A DNA stretch of 64,000 bases, from the NCBI RefSeq assembly GCF_001651855.1, contig NZ_LNQC01000047.1:1-64000 (forward strand), in the 5' to 3' direction. Source of the DNA: Sinorhizobium americanum (lineage in GTDB: Bacteria > Pseudomonadota > Alphaproteobacteria > Rhizobiales > Rhizobiaceae). The first letter of the stretch is position 1; every line of letters begins with the position of its first letter. Shown piece by piece: positions 22,173 to 31,161 of this stretch. The notes below the pieces were generated by a model, which had not been told where the DNA came from, searched no databases, and was given only the letters and a program-made list of their open reading frames with translations. A program made the translations under genes and the position numbers.

Positions 22173-22181
22173 TGCACTGCA
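22173..22181. promoter_or_regulatory. TGC-N3-GCA motif, candidate PhaR/AniA site 1
   Basis: The sequence GTGCACTGCAC contains TGCACTGCA, 42 bases upstream of the phasin ATG. It resembles the CTGC-N3-4-GCAG-type sites reported for PhaR of Paracoccus upstream of phasin genes. A second copy lies 28 bases away. Confidence 0.5.
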
Positions 22182-22200
22182 CAAAAAGTCAAGTTCAGTG

Positions 22201-22209
22201 TGCAATGCA
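22201..22209. promoter_or_regulatory. TGC-N3-GCA motif, candidate PhaR/AniA site 2
   Basis: TGCAATGCA in the context GTGCAATGCAG, 70 bases upstream of the phasin ATG and 28 bases (nearly three helical turns) from the first motif. Same reading as site 1. Confidence 0.5.
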
Positions 22210-22284
22210 GTAAAACACAATCCTTGCAACGACTTGATGAAGATCCGGCGACCTGCGGATACATTCTCCAAAAATATGACTTAA

Positions 22285-22319
22285 CAAGAAAAAACCGGCC
22301 CCGATTGCTCAGGGCCGGC
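22285..22319 (-). terminator. Rho-independent terminator after the DUF3126 gene
   Basis: Stem CCGGCCC/GGGCCGG (22295-22301 with 22312-22318) followed on the minus strand by TTTTTTCTTGTT. It lies about 48 bases after the DUF3126 stop and upstream of the phasin promoter region. Confidence 0.87.
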
Positions 22320-22366
22320 ACATTTGTGAAGCACGCGGCCGTCGGCCGGCCATGTGACCATCCAGC

Positions 22367-22570
22367 TTAGAGATCGACTTCGAGGATCGCCATCGAGAAA
22401 CTGTAGGAGAGCTCGCCGTCTTCCTCGTCACGGAATATGACGCCGAGGAATTCGTCGCCAAGATAGACCTCGGCGGATTCGTCCTTCCTGGGACGGGCCT
22501 TGACGACCATAGCCGGATTCAAGGTGCGCTTGAAATAGGCCTCAAGCTTGCGGATTTCTTCGGGCTTCAA
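22367..22570 (-). CDS. Small DUF3126-family protein
   Basis: A 67-residue protein matching my memory of DUF3126, a small alphaproteobacterial family of unknown function. The conserved core is YFKRTLNPAMVVKARPRK and AEVYLGDEFLGVI. I place the start at TTG 22570, since GGAG lies seven bases upstream and it begins MKPEEIRKLE, the usual N-terminus. An ATG 33 codons upstream gives a basic, poorly conserved extension and is less likely. It has its own terminator and stands alone between cysE and the phasin gene. Confidence 0.83.
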   Translation of the reverse strand: MKPEEIRKLEAYFKRTLNPAMVVKARPRKDESAEVYLGDEFLGVIFRDEEDGELSYSFSMAILEVDL

Positions 22571-22742
22571 ATCTATTCTCCGTAGCCGATTGATTTGCCG
22601 CGCTTCTCGCATGCGGCGTTGCCAGGTGTAAACCCACCACGACGCCGAGCGGCTCAACAAGATGACCAACGACAGCCTTAACGCATTAGAATATCGCCCG
22701 GATTTTTCCGCTCAGCAGCGATCAGGCGACCTTTTCTGCGCG

Positions 22743-23570
22743 TCAGATATCGAAGCTCGCCAAGATCTGGTCCATCTGCCGCGAGGGCTCGGAGCATCCG
22801 GCCTCGCCGACGACCTTGGCTGGAACGCCAGCGACCGTCGTCTTCGGTGGAACTGCCTTCAGTACGACCGATCCGGCCGCCACCCGCGAGCAATGGCCGA
22901 TATGGATATTGCCGAGGATCTTCGCCCCGGCGCCGATCAGCACGCCGTCGCCGATCTTCGGGTGACGGTCGCTGCCCTCCTTGCCGGTGCCGCCAAGGGT
23001 GACCCCGTGCAGGATCGACACATTGTCGCCGATCACTGCCGTTTCGCCGACGACAAGCCCCGTCGCGTGGTCGAGGAAGATGCCGCGCCCAACGCGCGCG
23101 GCCGGATTGATATCGGTCTGGAACACACTCGAGGAGCGGCTCTGAAGGTAGAGAGCAAAATCCTTCCGCCCCTGGTTCCACAGCCAATGGGCGAGCCGGT
23201 GCGTCTGGATAGCATGGAAGCCCTTGAAATAGAGCACGGGCTCGAGGAACCGCGTGCAGGCCGGATCGCGGTCGTAGACCGCCTGGATATCGACCCGTAG
23301 GATCGCACTCCATTCAGGCCAGTCCTCGAGCATCTCCAGAAACGTCTGGTGGAGAAGATTTGCCTGCAGGTCGGGGTGATCGAGCCGCTCGCAGATCCGG
23401 TAGATCACGCTCTCTTCCAGCGAATGCTGGTTGACCACAGTCGAATAGAGAAAGGCCGCAAGCATCGGATCCCGCTCGGCGGCGAGGCGCGCTTCTTCGC
23501 GCAGACTATCCCAGATTGGGTCGACTGCCTTCAGCGGTTCCGTATGGCGAAGTTCGCTCTTGGCGACCAT
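22743..23570 (-). CDS. cysE: Serine O-acetyltransferase CysE
   Basis: A 275-residue enzyme that makes O-acetylserine for cysteine synthesis. An N-terminal helical domain (1-150) is followed by a left-handed hexapeptide beta helix with DHATGLVVGETAVIGDN and GVTLGGTGKEGSDRHPKIGDG. The C-terminus ends in Phe-Asp-Ile; a terminal isoleucine is what inserts into the CysK active site to form the cysteine synthase complex. The ATG at 23570 is well placed. Confidence 0.96.
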   Translation of the reverse strand: MVAKSELRHTEPLKAVDPIWDSLREEARLAAERDPMLAAFLYSTVVNQHSLEESVIYRICERLDHPDLQANLLHQTFLEMLEDWPEWSAILRVDIQAVYDRDPACTRFLEPVLYFKGFHAIQTHRLAHWLWNQGRKDFALYLQSRSSSVFQTDINPAARVGRGIFLDHATGLVVGETAVIGDNVSILHGVTLGGTGKEGSDRHPKIGDGVLIGAGAKILGNIHIGHCSRVAAGSVVLKAVPPKTTVAGVPAKVVGEAGCSEPSRQMDQILASFDI

Positions 23571-23677
23571 GGTCGCTCCTTCCTGGGTCTATCTGCTGGC
23601 CTGCGCTGCGACATATATAGGGCAATTCCCGACCGACATAAATGGGCTCGCACCGTTTCAATCGCCCGTCATCGTGA

Positions 23678-24478
23678 CTATGCGCGGCCGACCTCAGCGA
23701 GAAACTCCAGGACCGCCTTCTTGAAGACGCGGTCGCCGACGGCCAGCATATGGTCGCGGCCCGGAATGTCCAAGGCGCTCGCATGCGGCATCAGAGCGGC
23801 AAGCTCCTGGGCGGAGCCCGCCACGTCGTCCTTCGTGCCGACCCCGATCAGAACGGGCACATCGATGCGCCCGACATCCTCGGCGGAAAGCAGATCGCGC
23901 GAAGTCGATATGCAGGCGGCGAGTGCCTGGCGGTCGCTCTTCGTCTGGTCGGCAAAGGCGCGGAACATGCGGCCGCGCGCATGTGTGACATCTTCGAGCG
24001 ATGGCGCAAGCAGCGCGTCGGCGATCGGGTCCCAGTCTCCCACGCCGGTCACCATGCCTATTCCCAAGCCGCCGAACACGAGCGAGCGGACGCGATGCGG
24101 GTGATGCAATGCGAGGAATGCAGAGATGCGCGCGCCCATCGAATAGCCCATGACATGCGCCTCGGCGATACCGAGATGGCCGAGAAGCGCGGCCGCGTCG
24201 CCAGCCATCTGGTGCGGGTGGTACACCGAGGCATCATAGGGCTTGCTGCTCGCACCGTGACCGCGGTTGTCGAGTGCGACCACCCGGTAACCGGCGTCGC
24301 CGAGCGTCTTCAGCCAGCCGGGGTAGACCCAGTTGACGTTGGCGCTCGAGGCGAACCCGTGAATGAGCAGCACCGGATCCCCCGATGGGTCGCCCTCGTC
24401 GAAATAGGCAATTTCCAGCCCATCGTGGGCGAAGCGCGAGAAAGGCGGAGGGTTCAAATCCATGGTTTTCCCAGACAT
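23678..24478 (-). CDS. Alpha/beta-fold hydrolase
   Basis: A 266-residue alpha/beta hydrolase of unknown substrate. The nucleophile elbow GYSMG gives Ser113; an HG oxyanion-type motif (LIHGFASS) is at 38-45, and a late His in GRDHMLAVG near 244 completes a plausible triad. No signal peptide is seen. The start may be 24478 or the ATG at 24463; neither has a strong ribosome binding site. It is divergent from the zinc-finger gene. Confidence 0.87.
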   Translation of the reverse strand: MSGKTMDLNPPPFSRFAHDGLEIAYFDEGDPSGDPVLLIHGFASSANVNWVYPGWLKTLGDAGYRVVALDNRGHGASSKPYDASVYHPHQMAGDAAALLGHLGIAEAHVMGYSMGARISAFLALHHPHRVRSLVFGGLGIGMVTGVGDWDPIADALLAPSLEDVTHARGRMFRAFADQTKSDRQALAACISTSRDLLSAEDVGRIDVPVLIGVGTKDDVAGSAQELAALMPHASALDIPGRDHMLAVGDRVFKKAVLEFLAEVGRA

Positions 24479-24636
24479 CAGCTGTTTTCGCCGCAAACTA
24501 GGCGGTAACCGAATGGTCGAAAACCCCCACCGGTCAAAAACCACAGGCGCGTCGTGATTGCTGCTACACATTTGCGCCAAAGCTCACTATTGTGCCGGCA
24601 AAATCGACACCAGACTTGCATTCAGCGGAGTACGAC

Positions 24637-24882
24637 ATGGCCGGCCACAGCATCCCCCATTTCCAGAATGACGGCGGGCACCGGGTCATCGAGATCGGCG
24701 TCAAGGAATTCATGTGCACCGGCGCATCCGTTCCGTTCGACCACCCCCACATCTTCATCGACATGGGCGACGACAACGAGAAGGTCTGCTCCTATTGCTC
24801 GACGCTCTATCGCTACAATCAGAGCCTGAAGGCGACCGAGACGATTCCGCCGGGCTGTCTCTTCGAGACCAAGGCCGCCTGA
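24637..24882 (+). CDS. CHCC zinc-finger domain protein (PF10276 type)
   Basis: An 81-residue protein with one zinc site: Cys27, a His at 36 or 38, and Cys51/Cys54 (CSYC). This is the domain of the mitochondrial complex I subunit NDUFS6, and alphaproteobacterial homologues are usually single-domain. A role in respiratory complex I assembly is inferred from that relationship. The ATG at 24637 gives the family length; the open frame upstream adds 15 codons. It precedes the FAD monooxygenase by 27 bases. Confidence 0.9.
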   Translation: MAGHSIPHFQNDGGHRVIEIGVKEFMCTGASVPFDHPHIFIDMGDDNEKVCSYCSTLYRYNQSLKATETIPPGCLFETKAA

Positions 24883-24909
24883 CCTGCCGCATCCGCCGGC
24901 GCGACGTCG

Positions 24910-26091
24910 ATGCAAAAGACTGATTCCGTCGCGATCATTGGCGCTGGCATCGCCGGATTGACAATGGCGCTGTGCCTTGCGCGGCAGGGCTTTGCTTCGG
25001 ATATCTTCGAGCAGGCGGACGCGTTGAACGAGGTGGGCGCCGGGCTGCAATTGTCGCCAAACGCCTCGCGCATCCTGGTGGAACTCGGTCTGCTCCCTGC
25101 CCTTGAGGCGGTGTGGAGCGAACCGAAATCGATAGGGCTCGTCGACGGACACTCGCTGCGCCCACTCGCGGAAGTACCGGCGGGTGCCGCGGCGCGCAGC
25201 CGTTGGTCCGCGCCCTACGGGATCCTGCACCGCGCCAGCCTGCAGAAAATCCTCCTGGACGCGGTGCAGTCGGAGCCGGGCTGCCGCCTGCATTTTGCAA
25301 AGCGCATCGAGGGCGATCCGTTGGCTGCGGTTGCCGCGGCGACGGGACTCCGCCCATCTGTCATCATCGGCGCGGACGGCATCTGGTCGGAGGCGAGAGG
25401 CGCTATTCCCGGCGTAGGCGCCGTCCGGTTCTCCGGCAATGTCGCCTGGCGGCTGTTGCTGCCGAACACAGAAGCGAAGGGTTGCCTTTCGGCGGATCGC
25501 GTCACGGCGTTCCTCGGGCCGGAGGCTCACCTAGTCGCCTACCCGCTCCGCGAAATTGACAGCTTCAATCTCGTCGCGATCATCGGCGGCAAGCCGGTCG
25601 AGGCATGCTGGGTAGGACAAGACTCAAAGGAGCGGCAACGGGAGTTTGCCGCCGCTTTCGAAGCGTGGCACCCCGATCTGCAATCGATGATCGAAAATGC
25701 CGGCTCGGCCACCTACTGGCCCTTGTGCACCGTCGAGGAAGGCGCCTGGCACAACAAGCAAGACATCGTTCTTATCGGCGACGCCGCCCATGCGATGACG
25801 CCCTTTGCGGCCCAGGGTGCAGCGATGGCGATAGAAGATGCCAGTGAATTGGCGCTTTGTCTTGCCGAGTGTCCAGACGCTCCGGCCGCTTTCGCGCGCT
25901 ACGAGCAGACGCGTCGGGCACGGATCGCCCGGGTCCGCAAGCGTGCCGCTTTCAACCGCTTTGCCTATCACGCCCGTGGGCCGGTCCGGATCGCGCGCAA
26001 CCTGGTCCTCGCGCGGAAGGGTCCGGAAGGGCTCGCAGCCGATCTCGACTGGCTCTATGGATACGGCGCCTCGGAACGCGAGAAGGCCTGA
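24910..26091 (+). CDS. FAD-dependent aromatic-type monooxygenase
   Basis: A 393-residue group A flavoprotein monooxygenase (salicylate hydroxylase-like). It shows the GAGIAG dinucleotide fold at residues 11-16, the DG motif GADGIWS at 154-160, and GDAAHAM from 290 that binds FAD ribityl phosphate. Members hydroxylate phenolic acids using NAD(P)H, but the substrate cannot be read from sequence. There are no aromatic-catabolism neighbours, so a role in ubiquinone or another biosynthetic pathway cannot be excluded. It is convergent with metC. Confidence 0.88.
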   Translation: MQKTDSVAIIGAGIAGLTMALCLARQGFASDIFEQADALNEVGAGLQLSPNASRILVELGLLPALEAVWSEPKSIGLVDGHSLRPLAEVPAGAAARSRWSAPYGILHRASLQKILLDAVQSEPGCRLHFAKRIEGDPLAAVAAATGLRPSVIIGADGIWSEARGAIPGVGAVRFSGNVAWRLLLPNTEAKGCLSADRVTAFLGPEAHLVAYPLREIDSFNLVAIIGGKPVEACWVGQDSKERQREFAAAFEAWHPDLQSMIENAGSATYWPLCTVEEGAWHNKQDIVLIGDAAHAMTPFAAQGAAMAIEDASELALCLAECPDAPAAFARYEQTRRARIARVRKRAAFNRFAYHARGPVRIARNLVLARKGPEGLAADLDWLYGYGASEREKA

Positions 26092-26126
26092 CCGGCAGCA
26101 GCAAATCCTTTCCGCCTGCCCCGGCC

Positions 26127-26143
26127 AATCGGGCGGCCCGATT
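26127..26143. terminator. Intergenic hairpin between convergent genes
   Basis: AATCGGG/CCCGATT stem of 7 pairs around CGG, in the 55-base gap between the monooxygenase and metC stops. No T-run follows on either strand, so it may be a weak bidirectional terminator. Confidence 0.45.
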
Positions 26144-26146
26144 CAC

Positions 26147-27334
26147 TCAGACGGCATTGGCCGCCGCGAGACCGGCCTCGATGTCGCGGCGCAAGTCGGC
26201 GACGTCTTCGAGGCCGATCTGCAGTCGGATGACCGGCCCTCCGGATGGTGCCTTGGCGATCTTGCGATCGGAAAGATTCGCATGCAGCGCGAGGCTCTCG
26301 AAACCACCCCAGGAATAGCCGAGACCGAAGAACGACAGCGCATCGAGGAAGGCATGCGCCTTCGCCTTGCTGGTTTCGGTTTCGGCCTTCAGGACAAACG
26401 AGAAAATGCCGCTCGCCCCGCCGAAATCGCGCTTCCAGAGCTCGTGCCCGGGGAAGCTCGGCAGCGCGGGGTGCAGCACGCGCGCCACCTCATCCCGCCC
26501 TTCGAGCCAGGTGGCAATCGCCATCGCACTTTCCTGATGGCGTTCGAGACGAATGCCCATGGTACGAAGGCCGCGCAGGATCTGGTAGCTGTCGTCCGGC
26601 GACACGCAGACGCCGAGCGTCACCATCGCCTCGGTCAGGGCCGGCCAATGTGCAGCGTTCGCGGAAACGGTTCCGAGGAGCACGTCCGAGTGCCCGGACG
26701 GATATTTCGTGGCCGCATGGATGGAAACGTCGACGCCATGGTCGAGGGGGCGGAAATAAATCGGCGTCGCCCAGGTGTTGTCCATGGTGACGACGCAGCC
26801 GTGGCGGTGGGCGGCGTCGGCAATCGCCCGAATATCCTGCATCTCGAATGTGTTCGAGCCCGGCGCCTCCGTATGCACCAGCCGCGTGTTCGGCCGGATC
26901 AGGCTCTCAATGGCAGCACCGATCATCGGATCGTAATATTCGACCGTGACGCCGAGCCGGGTCAGCATCGTGTCGCAGAAGTGCCGGGTCGGGAAATAGA
27001 CCGAATCGACGATCAGCGCGTGGTCGCCCGACGAAAGGTAGGCGAGGAAGGGTACGGTGACCGCGGCCAGCCCTGAGGGGACGAGAATCGTTCCGGCCGC
27101 ACCTTCGAGTTCGTTGATCGCATCGCAGAGCGCATCGGTCGTCGGCGTGCCCCGCGTGCCGTAGGTATATTTCTGCGCCCGCGTTTCCATGGTCTTCGCG
27201 TTCGGGAAAAGCACGGTGGACGCGTGGACCACCGGCGGATTGACGAATCCATGGAAGTCGGAGGGATTGTTGCCTATGTGCGCGAGGCGGGTGTTGATGC
27301 CGACCTCTTCACGCGCGCTCATCTTGTCTGCCAT
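26147..27334 (-). CDS. metC: Cystathionine beta-lyase
   Basis: A 395-residue Cys/Met-metabolism PLP enzyme that cleaves cystathionine to homocysteine, pyruvate and ammonia. Lys210 in HAATKYPSGHSDV is the PLP lysine, and the N-terminal segment with NPPVVHASTVLF is typical of MetC. The ATG at 27334 is used; ATG at 27322 (MSAREEVG) is also possible. A related cystathionine gamma-lyase activity cannot be excluded by sequence alone. It is divergent from aapJ across 341 bases. Confidence 0.9.
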   Translation of the reverse strand: MADKMSAREEVGINTRLAHIGNNPSDFHGFVNPPVVHASTVLFPNAKTMETRAQKYTYGTRGTPTTDALCDAINELEGAAGTILVPSGLAAVTVPFLAYLSSGDHALIVDSVYFPTRHFCDTMLTRLGVTVEYYDPMIGAAIESLIRPNTRLVHTEAPGSNTFEMQDIRAIADAAHRHGCVVTMDNTWATPIYFRPLDHGVDVSIHAATKYPSGHSDVLLGTVSANAAHWPALTEAMVTLGVCVSPDDSYQILRGLRTMGIRLERHQESAMAIATWLEGRDEVARVLHPALPSFPGHELWKRDFGGASGIFSFVLKAETETSKAKAHAFLDALSFFGLGYSWGGFESLALHANLSDRKIAKAPSGGPVIRLQIGLEDVADLRRDIEAGLAAANAV

Positions 27335-27546
27335 CTTAACAAATCCGCCGTTGAAAACTGGATGGAGACTCATCGAACGCCGCACGGGTGGGGGTCAAGG
27401 GAAAATTCAACACCGAGGCGTTGACGCCGGATGCACCGCATCTGACGGTTTTTTATCCAGAAGTGGACGAATTCCCGCAAAATCTGCTTAAAATTCTGAC
27501 GAATTTACAGTTTTTCACATGGAAAATCAGAAAATCGGCAACATCT

Positions 27547-27576
27547 CTTGACCCTCATGGATTTTGAGCATGAGAT
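27547..27576 (+). promoter_or_regulatory. Candidate aapJ promoter
   Basis: CTTGAC at 27547-27552 matches the rhizobial -35 box. Seventeen bases later lies ATGAGAT (27570-27576), a weak -10. Distance and orientation suit a leader of about 95 bases before aapJ. Confidence 0.42.
27554..27574. repeat. Inverted repeat CTCATG-N9-CATGAG
   Basis: Perfect 6-base arms at 27554-27559 and 27569-27574. It overlaps the spacer and -10 of the candidate aapJ promoter, a position typical for a repressor operator. Confidence 0.6.
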
Positions 27577-27675
27577 AGATTGCACTCATGCCAGGAGGGT
27601 GGCTGAGGCTGCACGCGCCGACAGAGCGCACCAGTGCAGACGGGAACTTAGGAACAACCGAAAAGGTTCAAAAAA

Positions 27676-28701
27676 ATGGCAAGAAGAATTCTGACAGCTC
27701 TTGTTGGCGCTGCTGTCATGGGGATTGGCGCACATGCGGCATCGGCCGCGACCCTTGACGACGTGAAGGCCAAGGGCTTTGTCCAGTGCGGCGTGAACAC
27801 TGGTCTCGCCGGTTTCGCAGCCCCTGACGCTTCCGGCAACTGGAGCGGTTTCGACGTCGACTACTGCAAGGCGATCGCTGCTGCAGTCTTCGGCGATGCC
27901 ACCAAGGTCAAGTACACGCCGACCTCCGCAAAGGAGCGTTTCCCGGCGCTGCAGTCCGGCGAAGTCGACGTTCTCGCCCGCAACACGACCTGGACCATCA
28001 ACCGCGACACGGCGCTCGGCTTCAACTTCCGCGCGGTCAACTACTATGACGGCCAGGGCTTCATGGTTCGGAAGGGCCTCAACGTGAAGTCGGCGCTCGA
28101 ACTCTCCGGCGCTGCCGTCTGCGTCCAGACCGGCACCACGACCGAGTTGAACCTGGCCGACTACTTCAAGACCAACAACCTGCAGTACAATCCGGTGGTC
28201 TTCGAGAAGCTCGAGGAAGTGAACGCCGCCTACGACGCCGGCCGCTGCGACGTATACACCACCGACCAGTCCGGGCTGTACTCGCTGCGCCTCACCCTCT
28301 CCAAGCCGGACGAACACATGATCCTGCCGGAAATCATCTCGAAGGAGCCGCTCGGCCCGGCCGTGCGACAGGGTGACGACCAGTGGTTCGATATCGTCAG
28401 CTGGGTTCATTACGCGCTGATTAACGCGGAAGATTTCGGCATTACCCAGGCAAATGTCGAAGAGATGAAGAAGTCGCCCAACCCGGACATTCAGCGCTTC
28501 CTCGGCGTCGAGGCCGACACCAAGATCGGCACCGACCTCGGCCTCACCAACGAGTGGGCGGTCAACGTCATCAAGGCCGTCGGCAACTACGGCGAAGTCT
28601 TCGACCGTAATATCGGCGCCGGCAGCCCGCTGAAGATCGAACGCGGATTGAACGCACTGTGGAGCAAGGGCGGCATCCAGTACGCCCCGCCGGTTCGCTG
28701 A
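27676..28701 (+). CDS. aapJ: General L-amino acid ABC transporter, periplasmic binding protein AapJ
   Basis: A 341-residue solute-binding protein with a signal peptide (residues 1-24, cut after ASA) and the family-3 amino acid binding fold starting ATLDDVKAKGFVQCGVNTG. It delivers a broad range of L-amino acids to AapQM. The ATG at 27676 opens a clear export signal. It heads the aapJQMP operon; a strong hairpin after its stop probably keeps its mRNA more abundant than the rest. In Rhizobium the Aap system is linked to nitrogen control and symbiotic amino acid exchange. Confidence 0.96.
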   Translation: MARRILTALVGAAVMGIGAHAASAATLDDVKAKGFVQCGVNTGLAGFAAPDASGNWSGFDVDYCKAIAAAVFGDATKVKYTPTSAKERFPALQSGEVDVLARNTTWTINRDTALGFNFRAVNYYDGQGFMVRKGLNVKSALELSGAAVCVQTGTTTELNLADYFKTNNLQYNPVVFEKLEEVNAAYDAGRCDVYTTDQSGLYSLRLTLSKPDEHMILPEIISKEPLGPAVRQGDDQWFDIVSWVHYALINAEDFGITQANVEEMKKSPNPDIQRFLGVEADTKIGTDLGLTNEWAVNVIKAVGNYGEVFDRNIGAGSPLKIERGLNALWSKGGIQYAPPVR

Positions 28702-28715
28702 TCGGCTTGAAATAG

Positions 28716-28741
28716 CGGAGGAGCGGCACGCCGCTCCTCCG
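28716..28741 (+). repeat. Strong intercistronic hairpin between aapJ and aapQ
   Basis: A perfect 11-base-pair stem (28716-28726 with 28731-28741) with CACG loop, 14 bases after the aapJ stop. No T-run follows. This fits an mRNA-stabilising or partial termination element that raises AapJ over the membrane subunits. Confidence 0.8.
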
Positions 28742-28792
28742 TCGCAACGATAAGAACGCCCAACAAGGGCGGATTGGGGAAAGAGGCATTGT

Positions 28793-29986
28793 ATGGCCAT
28801 TGGCGTCACGAATGCGCCTGAACGAAGCAAATCCTCCGGATCGATCATCAACGATCCTCAGGTGCGCGGGATCTTCTACCAGGCAATCACCGTCATTATT
28901 CTTGCGGTCCTGATCTATTGGATCGTCGACAACACAATCGAGAATCTGCGGCGCGCGAACATCGCGTCCGGCTACGGCTTCCTGAGCAGCCGCGCAGGCT
29001 TCGACGTCGGGCAATCGCTGATTTCGTTCAGCAGCGATTCCACCTACGGCCGCGCCTTGGTGGTCGGCTTCGTCAACACGCTGCTTGTGGCGATCACGGG
29101 CATCATCACGGCAACCGTGATCGGTTTCATTGTCGGTATCGGACGGCTCTCGCACAACTGGATCATCGCCAAGCTGTCACTCGCCTATGTCGAGGTGTTT
29201 CGCAACATCCCGCCGCTGCTCGTCATCTTCTTCTGGTACAGCGGCGTTCTGTCGATCTTGCCGCAGGCGCGCGACGCGCTTGCCTTGCCCTTCGATATGT
29301 ATGTGAGCAACCGCGGACTCGCCTTCCCCAGGCCCATTCCGGGAGAGGGCTCGCTATACACGCTCCTCGCCTTCCTCATCGCCGTCGCTGCGAGCTTCTT
29401 GGTCGCCCGCTATGCGCGCCAGAAACAGATGGCGACCGGCCAACGCTTTCCTGTCCTTTGGACCGCGCTCGGGCTGATCATCGGCTTGCCGCTCGTCACC
29501 TTCCTCGCCACCGGCGCACCGCTCACCTTCGACGTGCCCGTCGCCGGCAAGTTCAACCTGACCGGCGGCTCGGTCGTCGGACCTGAGTTCATGTCGCTCT
29601 TTCTCGCCCTGTCTTTCTACACGGCAGCCTTCATTGCCGAGATCGTCCGGGCCGGTATCCGCGGCGTTTCAAAAGGACAATCAGAAGCGGCCCATGCCCT
29701 TGGCATCCGTCCTCGGCTGACCACGCGGCTGGTGATCGTCCCGCAGGCGATGCGAATCATCATTCCGCCGCTGACCAGCCAGTATCTCAATCTCACCAAG
29801 AACTCGTCGCTTGCGGTCGCCGTCGGCTATGCGGACCTCGTCGCCGTCGGCGGCACGATCCTCAACCAGACCGGTCAGTCGATCGAAGTGGTGAGCATCT
29901 GGCTGATCGTCTATCTCAGCCTGAGCCTCGCGACCTCGCTGTTCATGAACTGGTACAACGCCCGCATGGCGCTGGTGGAGAGGTAA
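28793..29986 (+). CDS. aapQ: General L-amino acid ABC transporter permease AapQ
   Basis: A 397-residue inner membrane permease of the polar amino acid type. After an N-terminal helix (about 27-45), the transport core begins near residue 85; the EAA loop ([22 protein letters not shown]) near 280-300 contacts the ATPase. The long periplasmic and central insertions are typical of AapQ and longer than HisQ-type permeases. It lies four bases before aapM. Confidence 0.95.
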   Translation: MAIGVTNAPERSKSSGSIINDPQVRGIFYQAITVIILAVLIYWIVDNTIENLRRANIASGYGFLSSRAGFDVGQSLISFSSDSTYGRALVVGFVNTLLVAITGIITATVIGFIVGIGRLSHNWIIAKLSLAYVEVFRNIPPLLVIFFWYSGVLSILPQARDALALPFDMYVSNRGLAFPRPIPGEGSLYTLLAFLIAVAASFLVARYARQKQMATGQRFPVLWTALGLIIGLPLVTFLATGAPLTFDVPVAGKFNLTGGSVVGPEFMSLFLALSFYTAAFIAEIVRAGIRGVSKGQSEAAHALGIRPRLTTRLVIVPQAMRIIIPPLTSQYLNLTKNSSLAVAVGYADLVAVGGTILNQTGQSIEVVSIWLIVYLSLSLATSLFMNWYNARMALVER

Positions 29987-29990
29987 GATC

Positions 29991-31145
29991 ATGAGCACGC
30001 AACAAGCATCTTTCGTTCGTGCTTCGATGATCGAAGCCTCGCCCGCCCCGGTCCTGGAAAGCGGCGCTGTCTTCTGGCTGCGGAAGAATCTCTTCGCAAC
30101 ACCGAAGGACACCGCCCTGACGATCATCAGCCTGCTCGTCCTGGCGTGGCTGGTGCCGCCCGCCATTCAGTGGCTGTTCATTGATGCCGCCTGGACGGGT
30201 GGCGGGCGCGGCGTCTGCGCCACGCTCTCACAGGGCGGTTCGCAGCCGGAAGGCTGGAGCGGCGCCTGCTGGGCCTTCGTCAATGCGAAATTCGACCAGT
30301 TCGTCTTCGGGCGCTATCCGCTCGAAGAACGGTGGCGCCCGGCGCTCGTCGGCATCCTGTTCGTCCTGTTCCTGGTGCCGATGCTGATCCCGAAGATTCC
30401 AAACAAGGGATTCAACGCAATCCTGCTGTTTGTCGCATTGCCGATCATCGCCATCATCCTGCTTCCCGGCGGCTGGTTCGGCCTCACCTATGTCGAGACC
30501 GCGCTCTGGGGCGGTCTCATGGTCACGCTCGCCCTGTCCTTCGTCGGTATCGCGGTTTCCTTGCCGCTCGGTATCTTGCTTGCGCTTGGCCGGCGTTCCG
30601 ACATGCCGGTGATCAAGATGCTCTGCACCGTCTTCATCGAGATAGTGCGCGGCGTTCCGCTGATCACGGTGCTGTTCATGGCAAGCGTGATGCTGCCGCT
30701 GTTCCTGCCGCAGGGCGTCACCTTCGACAAGTTCCTGCGGGCGCTCATCGGCGTGTCGCTCTTCGCTTCCGCCTATATGGCGGAAGTGGTGCGCGGCGGT
30801 CTGCAGGCCATTCCGAAGGGCCAGTATGAGGGCGCCGATTCGCTCGGTCTCAGCTATTGGCAGAAGATGAATCTCATCGTCCTGCCGCAGGCGCTGAAGC
30901 TGGTGATCCCCGGGATCGTCAACACCTTCATCGGCCTGTTCAAGGACACGTCGCTCGTTTCGATCATCGGCATGTTCGACCTGCTCGGCATCGTCCGCCT
31001 GAACTTCACCGATACGAACTGGGCGAGCGCAGTGACGCCGCTGACCGGCCTGATCTTCGCGGGCTTCGTATTCTGGCTTTTCTGCTTCGGCATGTCGCGT
31101 TATTCAGGCTTCATGGAACGCCTGCTCGACAAGAGCCAACGATAA
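29991..31145 (+). CDS. aapM: General L-amino acid ABC transporter permease AapM
   Basis: A 384-residue permease partner of AapQ. It has an N-terminal helix, a Cys-containing periplasmic loop (about residues 70-85), and a core with an EAA loop ([22 protein letters not shown]) near 264-285. The ATG at 29991 is four bases after the aapQ stop, so coupling is likely. The pair forms the membrane channel for AapJ-bound amino acids. Confidence 0.95.
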   Translation: MSTQQASFVRASMIEASPAPVLESGAVFWLRKNLFATPKDTALTIISLLVLAWLVPPAIQWLFIDAAWTGGGRGVCATLSQGGSQPEGWSGACWAFVNAKFDQFVFGRYPLEERWRPALVGILFVLFLVPMLIPKIPNKGFNAILLFVALPIIAIILLPGGWFGLTYVETALWGGLMVTLALSFVGIAVSLPLGILLALGRRSDMPVIKMLCTVFIEIVRGVPLITVLFMASVMLPLFLPQGVTFDKFLRALIGVSLFASAYMAEVVRGGLQAIPKGQYEGADSLGLSYWQKMNLIVLPQALKLVIPGIVNTFIGLFKDTSLVSIIGMFDLLGIVRLNFTDTNWASAVTPLTGLIFAGFVFWLFCFGMSRYSGFMERLLDKSQR

Positions 31146-31161
31146 AAAGGGGAATAAACAT

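Larger units (their letters stand above)
27335..27675. other. Divergent intergenic region metC / aapJ
   Basis: The longest gene-free stretch in the window. Its right half holds a candidate aapJ promoter and an inverted repeat (see separate entries), and a likely 5' leader of about 95 bases. On the minus strand CTTGAC at 27401-27396 could be a -35 for metC, but no good -10 follows. I saw no match to SAM riboswitches. Confidence 0.5.

Noticed and set aside
27335-27500. SAM-type riboswitch before metC
   Set aside because: Looked for SAM-II-like features on the minus strand; found no matching stem and conserved tail.
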